A program made the translations under genes and the position numbers. Positions 1-7,514 of a DNA stretch of 22,874 nucleotides are shown here, one piece after another (position 1 is the first letter of the stretch; every line of letters begins with the position of its first letter). Source of the DNA: a virus; the IMG/VR virus record IMGVR_UViG_3300032087_003908, positions 1 to 22,874 of that record; one strand, 5' to 3'. The notes under the pieces were generated by a model. That model searched no databases. It was not told the origin of the DNA and worked only from the letters and a program-made list of their open reading frames with translations.

Positions 1-217
1 ATACAAAGGCAGCCTAGCAAGTAAACTAGCCGAAGCAAGCGGTGTATGTAAAGACTGTGGTAAACCTAGTTGGCGTACACTTTCAAAAGAAGCAATTGAA
101 GAAGCACAAAACGATGCCGGCAAGGAACAAGGTAGTGACGGAAAAGCGTGTTGGAAAGGTTACAGATACGCCGGAACCGAAGACGGCAAAGATAAGTGTG
201 TTCCAACAGGTAGGTAA
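1..217 (+). CDS. C-terminal end of a phage protein with a CWKGY...CVP tail (5' partial)
   Basis: The reading frame is open from base 2 and stops at TAA 215-217, so only the last 71 residues are visible and the start lies outside the window. The fragment has a C-x2-C pair (CKDC) followed later by a CWKGYRYAGT...KCVPTG tail. From memory, tails of the type CWKGY-x(n)-C-V occur at the ends of several marine T4-like phage proteins, some near prohead genes; I cannot name the function. The next gene starts 2 bases after the stop. A different ATG-started frame at 42-275 covers the same DNA, but it is basic, low in phage-like composition and overlaps the next gene, so I treat it as spurious. Confidence 0.6.
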   Translation, partial: YKGSLASKLAEASGVCKDCGKPSWRTLSKEAIEEAQNDAGKEQGSDGKACWKGYRYAGTEDGKDKCVPTGR

Positions 218-219
218 AA

Positions 220-930
220 ATGGACTACAATGCACTACAACACAAACTGTTTGCAATGGATCCTACAGATCCTAAAGAAGATTTAGCAAAACTACGAGCA
301 CAAGCAGGTGGCAATGCTCCAACACCTGCACCACAAGTTGACTATATTGCAGAAAGTGCTAGTGTGCCAGAAGGTTCATTACAAATGGATAAAGAATATA
401 GTGTTAGCGATTTTGCTGCACTTGCTGGTGTACGTTTAGATGAGAGACAAAAAACAGGCAGAGCAGGTCAAGCAATGGGTAGTGATCCTATGCCAAAAAC
501 CAGCACACCTAGTCGTACCGGTGAACAACCTCATCCATTAAAAGACAAACTTGTAGGCGAAGCAAGTCCAGATGAAGAAGATAAATTCCATACAGATTTA
601 GACGACTTGGTGCACAGCACATTTGGACCAAGCAGCGACGAAGAAAAATCAGACAAAGATCGTATTGCCGAATTAGAAAAGCGTGTTGAAGCATTAGAAG
701 CAATGTTAAAAGGCAAAAATGAAGAAGCACCTCCCGGTAGAGAAAAACAAGTAAAAGCATTGAAAAAAGAATTTCCAGATGATGAAGGTGCACCATATGC
801 TATTGCATGGGCACAGCACAACAAACACGGTAAGCCTAAAAAAAGAAAAAGCACACAAAATTCAAGTGTAGATACTAGCGATATAAAAAATCGCTTGTAC
901 GATGCACTAAACAAAAAAATGGGTCTATAA
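220..930 (+). CDS. Hypothetical phage protein with coiled coil and basic C-terminus
   Basis: This is a 236-aa protein of no family I recognise. The N-terminal third is rich in Ala, Pro and Asp (it contains MDPTDPKEDLAKL). A charged heptad-like stretch at about residues 146-168 (DRIAELEKRVEALEAML) should form a short coiled coil. Residues about 173-206 hold a conserved-looking segment (GREKQVKALKKEF, then APYAIAWAQHNKHGKP) followed by a lysine-rich tail. The start ATG lies 2 bases after the preceding stop, with only a weak purine-rich leader (aggtaggtaaaa). The stop abuts the ATG of the next gene. Together with its neighbours it may be a scaffold or internal virion component; that is inference from position and composition only. 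Confidence 0.75.
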   Translation: MDYNALQHKLFAMDPTDPKEDLAKLRAQAGGNAPTPAPQVDYIAESASVPEGSLQMDKEYSVSDFAALAGVRLDERQKTGRAGQAMGSDPMPKTSTPSRTGEQPHPLKDKLVGEASPDEEDKFHTDLDDLVHSTFGPSSDEEKSDKDRIAELEKRVEALEAMLKGKNEEAPPGREKQVKALKKEFPDDEGAPYAIAWAQHNKHGKPKKRKSTQNSSVDTSDIKNRLYDALNKKMGL

Positions 931-3570
931 ATGAAACTAACAGAACTTTTAATTGAAAACAATTTGAGAAGTTACGAATACGGTGCTGCTCAGTCTAGAC
1001 TTGGGCCTAATAACCCTGGGGCTCCAGGCACAGTTGTTGAACTTAAAAGACAATTGCAAAGATTTCAATTAGAGTTTGAAAATCAACCTGCCAATCCTGC
1101 ACAAAAAGCATGGATAGGCGATATGTCTGATGAATGGACTCAGGCACTCAGTGATGCAGTAATACAATGGAAACAAAGTATATTACGTCAAGATCCAAAT
1201 GCAAGAGTAGATGTACGTACACCAGAATTTAGTCCACAGGAAATACGCATATTATTACGTAGTAGAATATACGGTCCAGGAAGTGAGAATGAAGGCTTGC
1301 TTATTATGGATGGTGGACAAGCAACTACAAATGATCCATTGCCTACTTGGTCGGGTAGAACCATAGATTTAAGTTACGAAATCAATACACCTGCTGCAAA
1401 TGTCAACAATACAAGAGATATGTTAGCCGCAGTAGGTTTTAGTGGGTGGGCTGTAATACTAGACGAGTTATTAAACAAAAAAGGTTCTATACTACAAAGT
1501 ACCAATCAACAAAAAATTGTAAAGTTAGAAAAAGAGATGTATGCATATCAAAATGCACATCCCAGAATATGGTTACAAAGTTGGGAAGATGACATTTTAC
1601 AAGAAGATGGCGAAGGATTAAAAGCTACCTTTGCTAACGGTGAAGAAATGTTTTTCCATCCAATACGTGGCGGTGTGCAATCAAACTTAGGCGGTAGAGC
1701 AGAACTTGCAAAAGCAATATATGAATATTTTAGAGAATTAGGAAACGGACTACTTAGAAAATACGAACAGGTAGCACAACAAAATGCAGCAAGAGCAGAA
1801 GGCGAAGGTGAAACTGGATCTACACTTACTCCTTTAACAGATCAAGAAATACAAAATTGGGCTATTGACATGAAAAATGCACTAGCAGAAGGTTGGTTTA
1901 GTTTTATTCCAGGTGTCGCCGGCGTTGATGAAGCAAGTGTCCAAGATCTAATGAGTAAACTTAGAACACCAGACGATTGGGACAACGGTAGTGCAAGATA
2001 TGAGGACTTAGCAAACGAAAATTTAGCACAACGATTAGCCGATAGTTTAAGTGATGAAGAATACGAGTCAATTGTTTACAGAGCGTTAGCAAGCATAGGC
2101 AAGATAAATCACAACATTTTGCATTCTAGCATAATTTTTGGTAACGAAACTGATAGTATAAATGTTGAATTTGAAAATACAAGTTATACTATAATGAAAG
2201 CAAGAGAAGATAACAAAGTTATTGTAAAAAAAGGCACCAAGGTTATTAAAAATGCAATTTTAATTGACGACCTTTTAAGAATTGCAATTGAACAAACCGG
2301 TGGTAGTATTCCAGATCTTACTGTAGAACCTACAGCAGAAATGCTAACAGACGCAATACCAATAACAATTGCAGGTATACAAATGACAGCGCCATGGATG
2401 GTACCATACTATGTAGCAGCCACACCTTTTAATGACTCTGTAAATCCACAAATGGGTATAAATCGTTTAAGAGGACTTAATCAACAAGCAGCTAGACTTC
2501 AAATGAACGGATTAAAAGAAGGATCTATTTTAACATGGGTAGCAGGCGAAGTAAGAGAAGATGCAGAATGGCTAGTTGGTACAAAAACTGTACATTTTGA
2601 TAATCGCTGGGCCCAAGACGAGGGCGATCTTCCTCCAAGTGCATTTGGTGCAAATGTATATGATGATATCGAAGGTGCAACTGATGAAGAAAAAGCACTA
2701 ATGGATCGTATACATAGAGACGAAACTCGTGCAGCAGCATTTGCAGATCTTGCAGATACTAGTGACTTAGAAACAAGATATGAAAGAATATATAGATTAT
2801 TCAAACAAGAACACGGCGAATATATTGACCAAAGAATATTTGATGATACCAATGAAATAGGAGAATTTATTATCAACAGTACTCCAATAAATGACGAAGC
2901 ATTTGGTCTTATAGTCGCGGAGATTGGTATAGCACAGGCAGCACCTCATATGGTAGCACAATTGTTTGAAGATAGTATGTATGGGCCATGGTGGACAGGT
3001 TGGATTGGCACAGACGAAGAAAAATTACAAAAGATGATTTATACAATCAATGATCCTGACGATTATACTATTGTCAATGTTTATTATAAAAGACTAGGTA
3101 ATGATGATTTGATAGAAGATATTGACGGTGAATATCAAGGCGATATATTTGGGGAAACAGAGATTGTTCAAAGATTAAAAAATACCTTAGGTATTCCAAA
3201 TTTAGACATTGCTTCAGCAGATCTAAATCCAGGATTATTACGTAAACTTACAGAATTAGGCACTGATCAAAGCACTGCTAAATTAGAAGAAATAAAAGAC
3301 ATGTTTGAAACATCATCTAATGGTTTCTTTGTAGATGAAGACAGTGATATAATAAATCCGGATAAAGTAGAAACTGTGTTTAGATTTCTTGAAGAAGTTG
3401 CAAATGGTAATGAATACGATGATGAACAGCAAGCATTATGGTATGATATTTTAGAGGCAATTGATAACGAACTACTAAGAGTTCAAAAAGCAAGAGAAGG
3501 TCGCAGAAACAATAATAGATACGAGTATTGGCAAGAACTACGTCAATCAGCAGATCAATGGTTCTCATAG
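931..3570 (+). CDS. Large acidic phage protein, possible internal virion protein
   Basis: This 879-aa protein has no domain I recognise. It is acidic, rich in Gln, Asn, Asp and Glu, has no signal peptide or long hydrophobic segment, and shows many short helical charged stretches. The N-terminus (MKLTELLIENNL) resembles the short amphipathic peptides that target T4 internal head proteins (MKTYQEF type) and are cut by the prohead protease after an L/I-x-E site; here LIE sits at residues 7-9. A virion role is therefore possible but not shown. The ATG directly follows the previous stop (TAAATG), with no obvious Shine-Dalgarno sequence, so translation may be coupled. The last 13 bases overlap the next gene. 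Confidence 0.75.
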   Translation: MKLTELLIENNLRSYEYGAAQSRLGPNNPGAPGTVVELKRQLQRFQLEFENQPANPAQKAWIGDMSDEWTQALSDAVIQWKQSILRQDPNARVDVRTPEFSPQEIRILLRSRIYGPGSENEGLLIMDGGQATTNDPLPTWSGRTIDLSYEINTPAANVNNTRDMLAAVGFSGWAVILDELLNKKGSILQSTNQQKIVKLEKEMYAYQNAHPRIWLQSWEDDILQEDGEGLKATFANGEEMFFHPIRGGVQSNLGGRAELAKAIYEYFRELGNGLLRKYEQVAQQNAARAEGEGETGSTLTPLTDQEIQNWAIDMKNALAEGWFSFIPGVAGVDEASVQDLMSKLRTPDDWDNGSARYEDLANENLAQRLADSLSDEEYESIVYRALASIGKINHNILHSSIIFGNETDSINVEFENTSYTIMKAREDNKVIVKKGTKVIKNAILIDDLLRIAIEQTGGSIPDLTVEPTAEMLTDAIPITIAGIQMTAPWMVPYYVAATPFNDSVNPQMGINRLRGLNQQAARLQMNGLKEGSILTWVAGEVREDAEWLVGTKTVHFDNRWAQDEGDLPPSAFGANVYDDIEGATDEEKALMDRIHRDETRAAAFADLADTSDLETRYERIYRLFKQEHGEYIDQRIFDDTNEIGEFIINSTPINDEAFGLIVAEIGIAQAAPHMVAQLFEDSMYGPWWTGWIGTDEEKLQKMIYTINDPDDYTIVNVYYKRLGNDDLIEDIDGEYQGDIFGETEIVQRLKNTLGIPNLDIASADLNPGLLRKLTELGTDQSTAKLEEIKDMFETSSNGFFVDEDSDIINPDKVETVFRFLEEVANGNEYDDEQQALWYDILEAIDNELLRVQKAREGRRNNNRYEYWQELRQSADQWFS

Positions 3571-4061
3571 AGCACATAAACAATTGGATAGAAAACTTTT
3601 TAAGTGTAAACCATAGTATATTTAATAATCTTCCCCCATGCCCATTTGCTAAACAAGCAATGATAGATGATAAAATACACTGTGTGGAAATAAGTCCAGT
3701 TGAACACATTAGTATGCATGACTACTTTATAGGTGAACTTGAAAATTTTTCATACCACTGGCCAAAAAATAAAGAAGTTGTGATTATTGCATGTCAACCA
3801 CATTTTATAACGGCTGAAGAATTGTCACTGGCTGTAGACACTGCTACAACACGGTTTTTGGATGCTAGAGGTTATATAGCATTAGAAGACCACCCTGACG
3901 AAATTGAACAAGTTGGTGATGTTGTACTAAACAATGGATCATATGCTATTGCTTTTTTACAAGACAAAAAAAAGTTAAATACTGCTAGAAGGGCATTGCA
4001 TAAACAAGATTATTATAAAAACTGGGATTCAGAATATTATGCAGACGTATTGGATAAATGA
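3558..4061 (+). CDS. CPFA-motif protein, DUF1415-like
   Basis: This is a 167-aa protein. Near the N-terminus it has the segment NNLPPCPFAKQA (Cys at residue 28), followed by alternating hydrophobic strands (VVIIACQPH) and a C-terminal helix-rich region ending in YYKNWDSEYYADVL. The LCPFAK-type motif after an N-terminal helix recalls DUF1415 proteins, whose function is unknown; the similarity is from memory and limited to this region. I chose the ATG at 3558, which overlaps the upstream gene by 13 bases, over the in-frame ATG at 3528, which would add ten residues and overlap more. Its stop overlaps the next start as ATGA. It heads a three-gene set with a GNAT-like protein and a radical SAM protein. 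Confidence 0.7.
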   Translation: MVLIEHINNWIENFLSVNHSIFNNLPPCPFAKQAMIDDKIHCVEISPVEHISMHDYFIGELENFSYHWPKNKEVVIIACQPHFITAEELSLAVDTATTRFLDARGYIALEDHPDEIEQVGDVVLNNGSYAIAFLQDKKKLNTARRALHKQDYYKNWDSEYYADVLDK

Positions 4062-4498
4062 CGACTAGGATAGATTTACAAAAAACAAATTACAAAACTA
4101 TTCCTTTTAGATTACTAAATGAAGATGATTTTTTACAGTGCGAACAGATTTATAAAGAATACATACAATATAAAAAATTTGATACAATATATCCTATCTT
4201 TGAGGAGGATTGGAGTAAAGGAACAATATTTGGATACTATGACGAAGACGAATTAGTTGCGTGGAGTGCGTATTATGAATATCCAAGTAAAAGCACAGCA
4301 CATGCAGATCAGTTTGCGTGGAACTATAAAAATCCAAAACTTAAATTAGGATATAAATCATTGCGTAGCGAAATAGCATATTTCAAGTCAAAAGGTTTTG
4401 ATTATCTTATACTAGGAGATATATATTCATACAAACAAGAAATTCAAGGATTTGAATACATAAATTTTGATTCGCTGGGAGCATTTAACAATAATTAG
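4058..4498 (+). CDS. GNAT-like protein resembling aminoacyl-transferase C-terminal domain
   Basis: This is a 146-aa protein. The middle (GTIFGYYDEDELVAW) looks like the central strands of a GNAT fold. The second half reads LKLGYKSLRSEI, then KSKGFDYLILGDIYSYKQEIQGFEYI. That order (LG-x-S-x(n)-EI-x(n)-G-x2-YL-x-LG-x(n)-YK) resembles the C-terminal GNAT domain of arginyl/leucyl-tRNA-protein transferases. The N-terminal cysteine-rich part of those enzymes is missing, so substrate and activity are open. It overlaps the upstream stop (ATGA), and its own end contains the start region of the radical SAM gene, so the three genes are probably translated together. Confidence 0.65.
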   Translation: MTTRIDLQKTNYKTIPFRLLNEDDFLQCEQIYKEYIQYKKFDTIYPIFEEDWSKGTIFGYYDEDELVAWSAYYEYPSKSTAHADQFAWNYKNPKLKLGYKSLRSEIAYFKSKGFDYLILGDIYSYKQEIQGFEYINFDSLGAFNNN

Positions 4499-5375
4499 TA
4501 TTGAGACTGTACAGTTTTACATTAGCCATACCTGCAATCTTGCTTGTGATAATTGTTTAAGTTACAACAATTTTGCAATCAAAGGACATGACAAGTTTGA
4601 AGACTGGGCCAAAGAAGCTGAACAATGGAGCAAAATAATAGAACCAAATGACATGAGTATAATTGGTGGAGAGCCTTTGAGCAATCCAGATGTGCATAAT
4701 TGGGTAATAGGCATAAGAAAACTTTTTCCCAATTGTAAAGATTTCAAAGTTTGTACTAATGGTGTGTTCATAAACAATCATAAAGATAATATTCCATTGT
4801 GGCATGACCTTGGAGTGATTTTAGAAATTCATTCACATAGTTTAGAACATTATCTTCAAGCACAAGTTGATATACAAAAAATTCTCGGTAAAAATTTTAC
4901 AAAACAAAAAACAGCGCCTGCAAACTATCCCGACTACTATAATGAAGATTTTGATATTTTTTATGTTGTAAATGATAAGATATTTGCTGCAATTGCAGAA
5001 CCGTATGAATTCCAAACTATGGGAGTTAGTGCTTATAAAAATGGAAAATGGCAAATGTTCGATAACGATCCAAAATTGGCTCATATGGTGTGCAGCATAA
5101 ATGATGCACATTACATTTACCAAGGAAAACTTTACAAATGTGGATTGATAGTAGGAGCACAGGAATTTGTCAAAACATACGATGTCAACGAAACACATGC
5201 TGATATAATAAATGCTTATAATCCTATAGAACATGATGATTCCAATATACGTGAGCAAATATCAAATCTAAAAAAACATATTCCACAGTGTGCTCTATGT
5301 CCAACAAAGACTACATGGACACTAAATAAAAAAATCAACAAAAAATCTAAATTAGGTTTGACTAAAAGTATATAA
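4467..5375 (+). CDS. Radical SAM protein with twitch/SPASM-type C-terminus (rSAM1)
   Basis: The radical SAM cluster motif is CNLACDNC (Cys 23, 27, 30, numbered from the TTG at 4467) and the SAM-binding GGEP motif is at 67-70. The C-terminus carries a second Cys set: C209-x10-G-x4-C225, which fits the twitch/SPASM pattern C-x(9-15)-G-x4-C, then C275-x2-C278. An auxiliary [4Fe-4S] cluster is therefore likely. These enzymes do 5'-deoxyadenosyl radical chemistry, often on peptides; the substrate here is unknown. It is a paralogue of the gene at 5677. The start is uncertain: TTG 4467 is the first conventional codon but lacks a good Shine-Dalgarno sequence, whereas GGGAG at 4477-4481 points to a rare ATA (4491) or ATT (4494) start, which would match the N-terminal length of its paralogue. 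Confidence 0.85.
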   Translation: MIRWEHLTIISIETVQFYISHTCNLACDNCLSYNNFAIKGHDKFEDWAKEAEQWSKIIEPNDMSIIGGEPLSNPDVHNWVIGIRKLFPNCKDFKVCTNGVFINNHKDNIPLWHDLGVILEIHSHSLEHYLQAQVDIQKILGKNFTKQKTAPANYPDYYNEDFDIFYVVNDKIFAAIAEPYEFQTMGVSAYKNGKWQMFDNDPKLAHMVCSINDAHYIYQGKLYKCGLIVGAQEFVKTYDVNETHADIINAYNPIEHDDSNIREQISNLKKHIPQCALCPTKTTWTLNKKINKKSKLGLTKSI

Positions 5376-5386
5376 TCGTATATAAT
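5358..5386 (+). promoter_or_regulatory. Sigma70-type promoter upstream of the DsbA-like gene
   Basis: TTGACT at 5358-5363 and TATAAT at 5381-5386 are separated by exactly 17 bases, an 11 of 12 match to the bacterial housekeeping consensus. The stop codon of rSAM1 (5373-5375) lies in the spacer. The expected transcription start is near 5393, shortly before a strong AAAGGAG (5399-5405) and the ATG at 5411. It probably drives the DsbA-like, rSAM2 and two glycosyltransferase-like genes. Confidence 0.75.
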
Positions 5387-5410
5387 GATATAAAATACAA
5401 AGGAGTAATT

Positions 5411-5677
5411 ATGAGCGATAGAGTGTATGGCCCTGAAGAAAAGGCTAAACTAGAACGTCTTGTAAAAGAAGGCGTAACTGTATTACAAGAAATTGAAGAT
5501 TTACAAGGCGGACTAAAAGAAACAATCAAAGCAGTTGCAGAAGAACTAAATGTAAAATCAAGTTTGATCAACAAAGCAATTAAAGTAGCACAAAAACGTG
5601 ACTGGAGCCGTGTACAAGATGAATTTGAAGATTTAGAAACACTTGTTGCAACAACAGGATACGACAAAGACGCATAA
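5411..5677 (+). CDS. DsbA-like dsDNA-binding protein of T4-like phages
   Basis: This is an 88-aa, highly charged, helical protein. Its size and layout (N-terminal helix, then LKETIKAVAEELNVKSSLINKAIKVA, then an acidic tail) match T4 DsbA, an 89-aa double-stranded DNA-binding protein that acts at late promoters. Direct identity to T4 is low, so the assignment rests on length, charge pattern and the ELxV-x(n)-N segment as I recall it from marine T4-like phages. It has the strongest leader in this part of the window: AAAGGAG five bases before ATG, and its own sigma70-type promoter. Its stop overlaps the next start (TAATG), which couples it to rSAM2. Confidence 0.65.
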   Translation: MSDRVYGPEEKAKLERLVKEGVTVLQEIEDLQGGLKETIKAVAEELNVKSSLINKAIKVAQKRDWSRVQDEFEDLETLVATTGYDKDA

Positions 5678-6531
5678 TGTACCGTATATTTGACGGTGCA
5701 TTTAACATCACCAACGTTTGTAATTTAACTTGCAGTGGTTGTGAGAGTTTTAATAATTTTAACTTTCGCAATCACTTTCGTTTTGATGATTACAAGCAAC
5801 TATACAAACGTTGGAGCGAACTGGTTAGCATAAATGTCGTAACCATACACGGTGGGGAACCATTTACCAATCCGGATATACTCAATTGGGCACGTGGTTT
5901 AAAAGAATTATGGCCTAATGCTGTAAAGCACTATGTTAGCAGTAATGGTAGTTTGTTGAAAAATCACATAGACACTGCAAAACAACTGTTGGATTTGGGT
6001 TGGTACATAGATATTAGTGTGCATGACAGAGCACTATATAGTGATATAGAACCTGCTATAAAAACCATACTAGAAGATCGTCCATATCGTGTTGTGCAAA
6101 ACGGTGAAGATACAAAACTTGTAGGACACAACAACAATCAAACATATTTCAACATATACGAAACCATAGACTTTATCAGCAGTGCTAGAGTAGGCACAGA
6201 CAAAGGTAAATGGCAGTTCCACAGCAGCAATGAAAAAGCAGCACACAGAGTATGTTTGGGTGGTGAACCTCCTTGCACACACTTTAACAAAGGTCTAATG
6301 TATCAATGCCATCTAACCAGTGTTAGTGCAGATTTAATACAACAGTTTCCATTAGAACAACGTGCAGTAGAACTATTGCAACAATACAAACCAGCACACC
6401 CAGATGATGACCTAACAGACTTTTTCCAAACACTTCATAAACCTATGCCACAATGTGCGCTATGTCCGGAGAGCAGCAAAACACATTGTATAGCACCGCT
6501 TGCGACAAAGAAGGAAAGTGCATGGATATAG
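5677..6531 (+). CDS. Radical SAM protein with twitch/SPASM-type C-terminus (rSAM2)
   Basis: This is a 284-aa paralogue of rSAM1. The cluster motif CNLTCSGC (Cys 15, 19, 22) is followed by GGEP at 59-62 and NPDILNWARG, matching NPDVHNWVIG in rSAM1. The C-terminal half has C193-x12-G-x4-C211, then C260-x2-C263 and C271, the layout of a twitch-type auxiliary cluster domain. No peptide substrate or leader-binding domain (RRE) is visible, so the target is unknown. The start ATG overlaps the DsbA-like stop (TAATG), fixing the N-terminus. The end overlaps the next gene by 10 bases. Co-transcription with a DNA-binding protein and two glycosyltransferase-like proteins is likely. Confidence 0.88.
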   Translation: MYRIFDGAFNITNVCNLTCSGCESFNNFNFRNHFRFDDYKQLYKRWSELVSINVVTIHGGEPFTNPDILNWARGLKELWPNAVKHYVSSNGSLLKNHIDTAKQLLDLGWYIDISVHDRALYSDIEPAIKTILEDRPYRVVQNGEDTKLVGHNNNQTYFNIYETIDFISSARVGTDKGKWQFHSSNEKAAHRVCLGGEPPCTHFNKGLMYQCHLTSVSADLIQQFPLEQRAVELLQQYKPAHPDDDLTDFFQTLHKPMPQCALCPESSKTHCIAPLATKKESAWI

Positions 6532-7514
6532 TAACAAGTACAATATTTGAGCCAACGGTGCATTTAGATATTGATATCAAAAGTTTACCAAACAGAGAGT
6601 TTGACAAACTGCATATTATAGGATGGAGTGAAGAAGGTGTATCATTTGATTTTATCAAACACATGATACTTCGGGACAATGAAGAACGTGATATTATGCA
6701 AAACTTGTATGACCAAGGCAGACTGGTTTATCATTGTAACATTATTCATCCAAGACACAACGACAGGAGTATTCATCAACCTTGGCCAGAGTTTGATCAG
6801 TTTTTAGGCTGGCAAGAATACAGAGAAGTACCTCATACACCCGAACAGTTGTATCATTTGCAAACACTTACATATAGACCGCACAAAGATATGCTTGTAG
6901 AACAACTACTAAACAGTCAATTACCAGGTGAAATATACTACAAACGATTAGAAGATATGTGGGATAAAATACCTGACACACCAGATTGGCACAAACAAGT
7001 AGATCGGTTTGTGCAAAGCAATGATTATGACCCAGATTTTGTGTTTGACAGTGATACAAATCCGCCTCCGCCTGTGGATGTATGGAAGCGTAGTTTGTTT
7101 CTTATTACACCAGAAAGCACAGACGAAATAGTAATACATACAGAAAAAACTTGGATGCCAATGCTGTGGAAAATGCCCAGCATACTAGTTGGAGCAAAAG
7201 ATCTAAATAAAACACTAGAAGATAAAGGTTATAAATTGTTCCATGATGTGATAGATTATGAGTTTGATTGTCTAAATACAATGGAACAGCGCATAGAAGT
7301 TTTACTAGAACAATTACAAAACATTACAGATTACAAAATAGCAGCAGAACTAATGGCAGAAACTTGTGAATACAATCATAAAAAGTTTGTAAATGATATT
7401 GCATATGGATACAAACCAGATGTTATCAGTATGCAAGCAGAATTTACACCAGATGCACAAAAACTCGTTGCTGTTATAAACAAAGCAGTAGAACAAGCAA
7501 AGGCAATGTTATGA
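6522..7514 (+). CDS. Glycosyltransferase-like protein, EKT family (copy A)
   Basis: This is a 330-aa protein. The C-terminal part contains HTEKTWMPMLWKMPSILVG (the EKT Glu is residue 208), then LEDKGYKLFHDVIDYEFD and a late YNHKKF. The same series of motifs recurs in the proteins at 7511 and 20700. The EK-x(5-6)-K-x-P pattern recalls the donor-binding part of GT10-type (fucosyltransferase-like) GT-B enzymes; this is a family-level guess, not a firm assignment. The N-terminal part is less conserved and holds a PPPP run. I chose ATG 6522, preceded by AAGGAAAG, over ATG 6453, which lies well inside rSAM2. The stop overlaps the next ATG (ATGA). Confidence 0.75.
   Translation: MDIVTSTIFEPTVHLDIDIKSLPNREFDKLHIIGWSEEGVSFDFIKHMILRDNEERDIMQNLYDQGRLVYHCNIIHPRHNDRSIHQPWPEFDQFLGWQEYREVPHTPEQLYHLQTLTYRPHKDMLVEQLLNSQLPGEIYYKRLEDMWDKIPDTPDWHKQVDRFVQSNDYDPDFVFDSDTNPPPPVDVWKRSLFLITPESTDEIVIHTEKTWMPMLWKMPSILVGAKDLNKTLEDKGYKLFHDVIDYEFDCLNTMEQRIEVLLEQLQNITDYKIAAELMAETCEYNHKKFVNDIAYGYKPDVISMQAEFTPDAQKLVAVINKAVEQAKAML

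Noticed and set aside
42-275. 77-codon plus-strand frame at the left edge
   Set aside because: It overlaps both the upstream gene end, which has clear motifs, and the start of the next gene; its composition is unlike the other proteins.
926-933. TATAAATG, close to the T4 late promoter TATAAATA, at the start of the 879-aa gene
   Set aside because: It is formed by the stop and start codons themselves and would start transcription downstream of the ATG.
531-962. 143-codon minus-strand frame opposite the 236-aa protein
   Set aside because: Ser/Phe-rich shadow of lysine- and glutamate-rich plus-strand sequence; no ribosome binding site and no recognisable motif.
3122-3150. TTGACG-N17-TATATT inside the 879-aa gene
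   Set aside because: Two mismatches, mid-gene position and no downstream gene start nearby.
4842-5258. 138-codon minus-strand frame opposite rSAM1
   Set aside because: It is dominated by Ile, Tyr and Cys from complemented A-rich codons; no start signal, and the plus-strand gene explains the DNA.
5332-5338. CTAAATA, similar to late promoters of T4-like cyanophages, upstream of the DsbA-like gene
   Set aside because: The heptamer occurs in several coding places in this AT-rich window (for example near 15345 and 21120), so one copy is not evidence of a late promoter.
6453-6521. Longer start for EKT copy A at ATG 6453
   Set aside because: It would overlap the conserved C-terminal Cys region of rSAM2 by 79 bases; ATG 6522 has a good ribosome site and a normal small overlap.
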